This document shows positions 21,335 to 21,935 of a stretch of 21,935 bases of DNA, one piece after another. The translations under genes and the position numbers were made by a program. Position 1 is the stretch's first letter; the number at the start of each line of letters is the position of its first letter. Below the pieces are notes generated by a model. That model searched no databases, was not told the origin of the DNA, and saw only the letters and a program-made list of their open reading frames with translations. This DNA is from an uncultured Opitutales bacterium (GTDB lineage Bacteria; Verrucomicrobiota; Verrucomicrobiia; Opitutales; Intestinicryptomonadaceae). The stretch spans positions 1 through 21,935 of the forward strand of contig URYY01000017.1 in assembly GCA_900552245.1 (NCBI GenBank), written 5' to 3'.

Positions 21335-21934
21335 CTAATTGTGCTTTTCTACACCTACCATGCAGGAGTATGTGAGCTTAAACGGAGTCTCGAAAGGCGC
21401 CTCGCGCAAGGGGCAATTTTGCTCTTTGCAGTGCTTGCAATGCTTTGGCTTGCAGGGGTCAAAGTGTATGGAAAAAATAGCCTTGTCGGAAAAATCCTTA
21501 ATCAGTGCCGACTTAAATAGTTCGTAAGCGTCGTGCCCCTGAGAGATATTGTAAAAGCGCGGCAAAGTGAGGTCGCAATCTATGTGGTAGTGATTGCCGA
21601 ATTTTGCGATTTTAAGGTTGTGTACATCCACCCAGTCGTCGCGCAAATTTTTATTTATAGCGTCCAAGACCTTGTTCAGTGTTTCGTCGTCGGCTTCGTC
21701 GGTGAGGTTTGCAATGGTCTTTCGCAAAATTGAAATTCCCGTAATTGCAATTAGCGCGCCGAATACCAAAGCGAGGGCGCTATCTATCCAAGAAATCTGA
21801 GTGAGAGCCAGTATTATTAAGCCCAATACCAAGCCCACAGTGGAATATGTGTCGGAGTGCAAGTGACGCCCGCCCGCCACAAGCGCGATAGAATCGTACT
21901 TTTTGCCAAGCGCTATGCTTATTGAACCCATCGC
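21335..21934 (-). CDS. Cation diffusion facilitator (CDF) transporter, C-terminal part
   Basis: The frame continues to the window edge, so the N-terminal helices are missing and the ATG at 21931 is probably internal. CDF proteins export divalent metals such as zinc, iron, cobalt or manganese by proton antiport. The visible part contains the helix-5 metal site GGRHLHSD (HxxxD), two helices, and the cytoplasmic metallochaperone-like domain with HNLKIAKFGNHYHIDCDL. The final 40 residues form a Cys/His-rich tail (HFDPCKPKHCKHCKEQNCP) beyond the usual domain, likely to bind metal. The metal specificity cannot be told without the helix-2 site. The gene precedes xrtK by 60 bases. Confidence 0.92.
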   Translation of the reverse strand, partial: AMGSISIALGKKYDSIALVAGGRHLHSDTYSTVGLVLGLIILALTQISWIDSALALVFGALIAITGISILRKTIANLTDEADDETLNKVLDAINKNLRDDWVDVHNLKIAKFGNHYHIDCDLTLPRFYNISQGHDAYELFKSALIKDFSDKAIFSIHFDPCKPKHCKHCKEQNCPLREAPFETPFKLTYSCMVGVEKHN

Positions 21935-21935
21935 A

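Noticed and set aside
1..21935. CRISPR arrays, insertion sequences or prophage genes
   Set aside because: No regularly spaced repeats, transposase, integrase or phage proteins were seen; base composition and gene packing are even throughout.

Overview
The window looks like ordinary chromosome from a Gram-negative, two-membrane bacterium. A LolCD-type lipoprotein exporter, a LolA-like periplasmic protein, SecG, a di-haem peroxidase and an exosortase all imply an outer membrane and a periplasm. The bacterial-type glycogen synthase, the form of RuvC (an N-terminal extension before GIDPSLRGTG), the SNF2 helicase and the sparse use of Shine-Dalgarno sequences together suggest the PVC group, most likely Verrucomicrobiota (Opitutia-like). 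That placement is inferred from sequence feel; no search was run. Only the truncated first gene is on the + strand; everything after it is on the - strand.

Layout, left to right. (1) Bases 3-773: the C-terminal part of a cytochrome c peroxidase on the + strand, facing a shared bidirectional terminator. (2) Bases 876-4249: a tight - strand unit reading lolC-like, lolD, ruvC, sugar nucleotidyltransferase, with overlaps or 2-base gaps. (3) Bases 4320-7854: LolA-like periplasmic protein, M29 aminopeptidase and lysS, ending in a strong terminator. (4) Bases 7963-10153: three single-gene units (secG, a ribbon-helix-helix regulator, a Gfo/Idh/MocA oxidoreductase), each closed by its own hairpin terminator. 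(5) Bases 10322-17705: a long compact array of eight genes reading glgA, SNF2 helicase, xth, an unknown gene, HIT protein, acyl-ACP thioesterase, an unknown membrane protein and gmk. Its upstream region carries a candidate promoter and two palindromes. (6) Bases 17896-21274: an exosortase K-type transpeptidase gene overlapping by 17 bases the gene of a 956-residue membrane protein that ends in an MSEP-CTERM sorting signal. (7) Bases 21335 to the edge: the C-terminal part of a cation diffusion facilitator with a Cys/His-rich tail.

The most interesting part is region 6. The large protein appears to have 11 membrane helices, then a VIT-like domain, a von Willebrand A-like region with a DMSAS metal-site motif, and finally MSEP plus a transmembrane helix plus a basic tail. 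The positive-inside pattern puts the soluble half in the periplasm and the basic tail in the cytoplasm, as an exosortase substrate should be. The adjacent enzyme keeps the Cys, Arg and His expected of exosortases. XrtK/MSEP-CTERM pairs are a named family class, but their function is, to my knowledge, not established. There are no rRNA or tRNA genes, CRISPR arrays or insertion sequences that I can see, and no gene-free stretch longer than about 190 bases.
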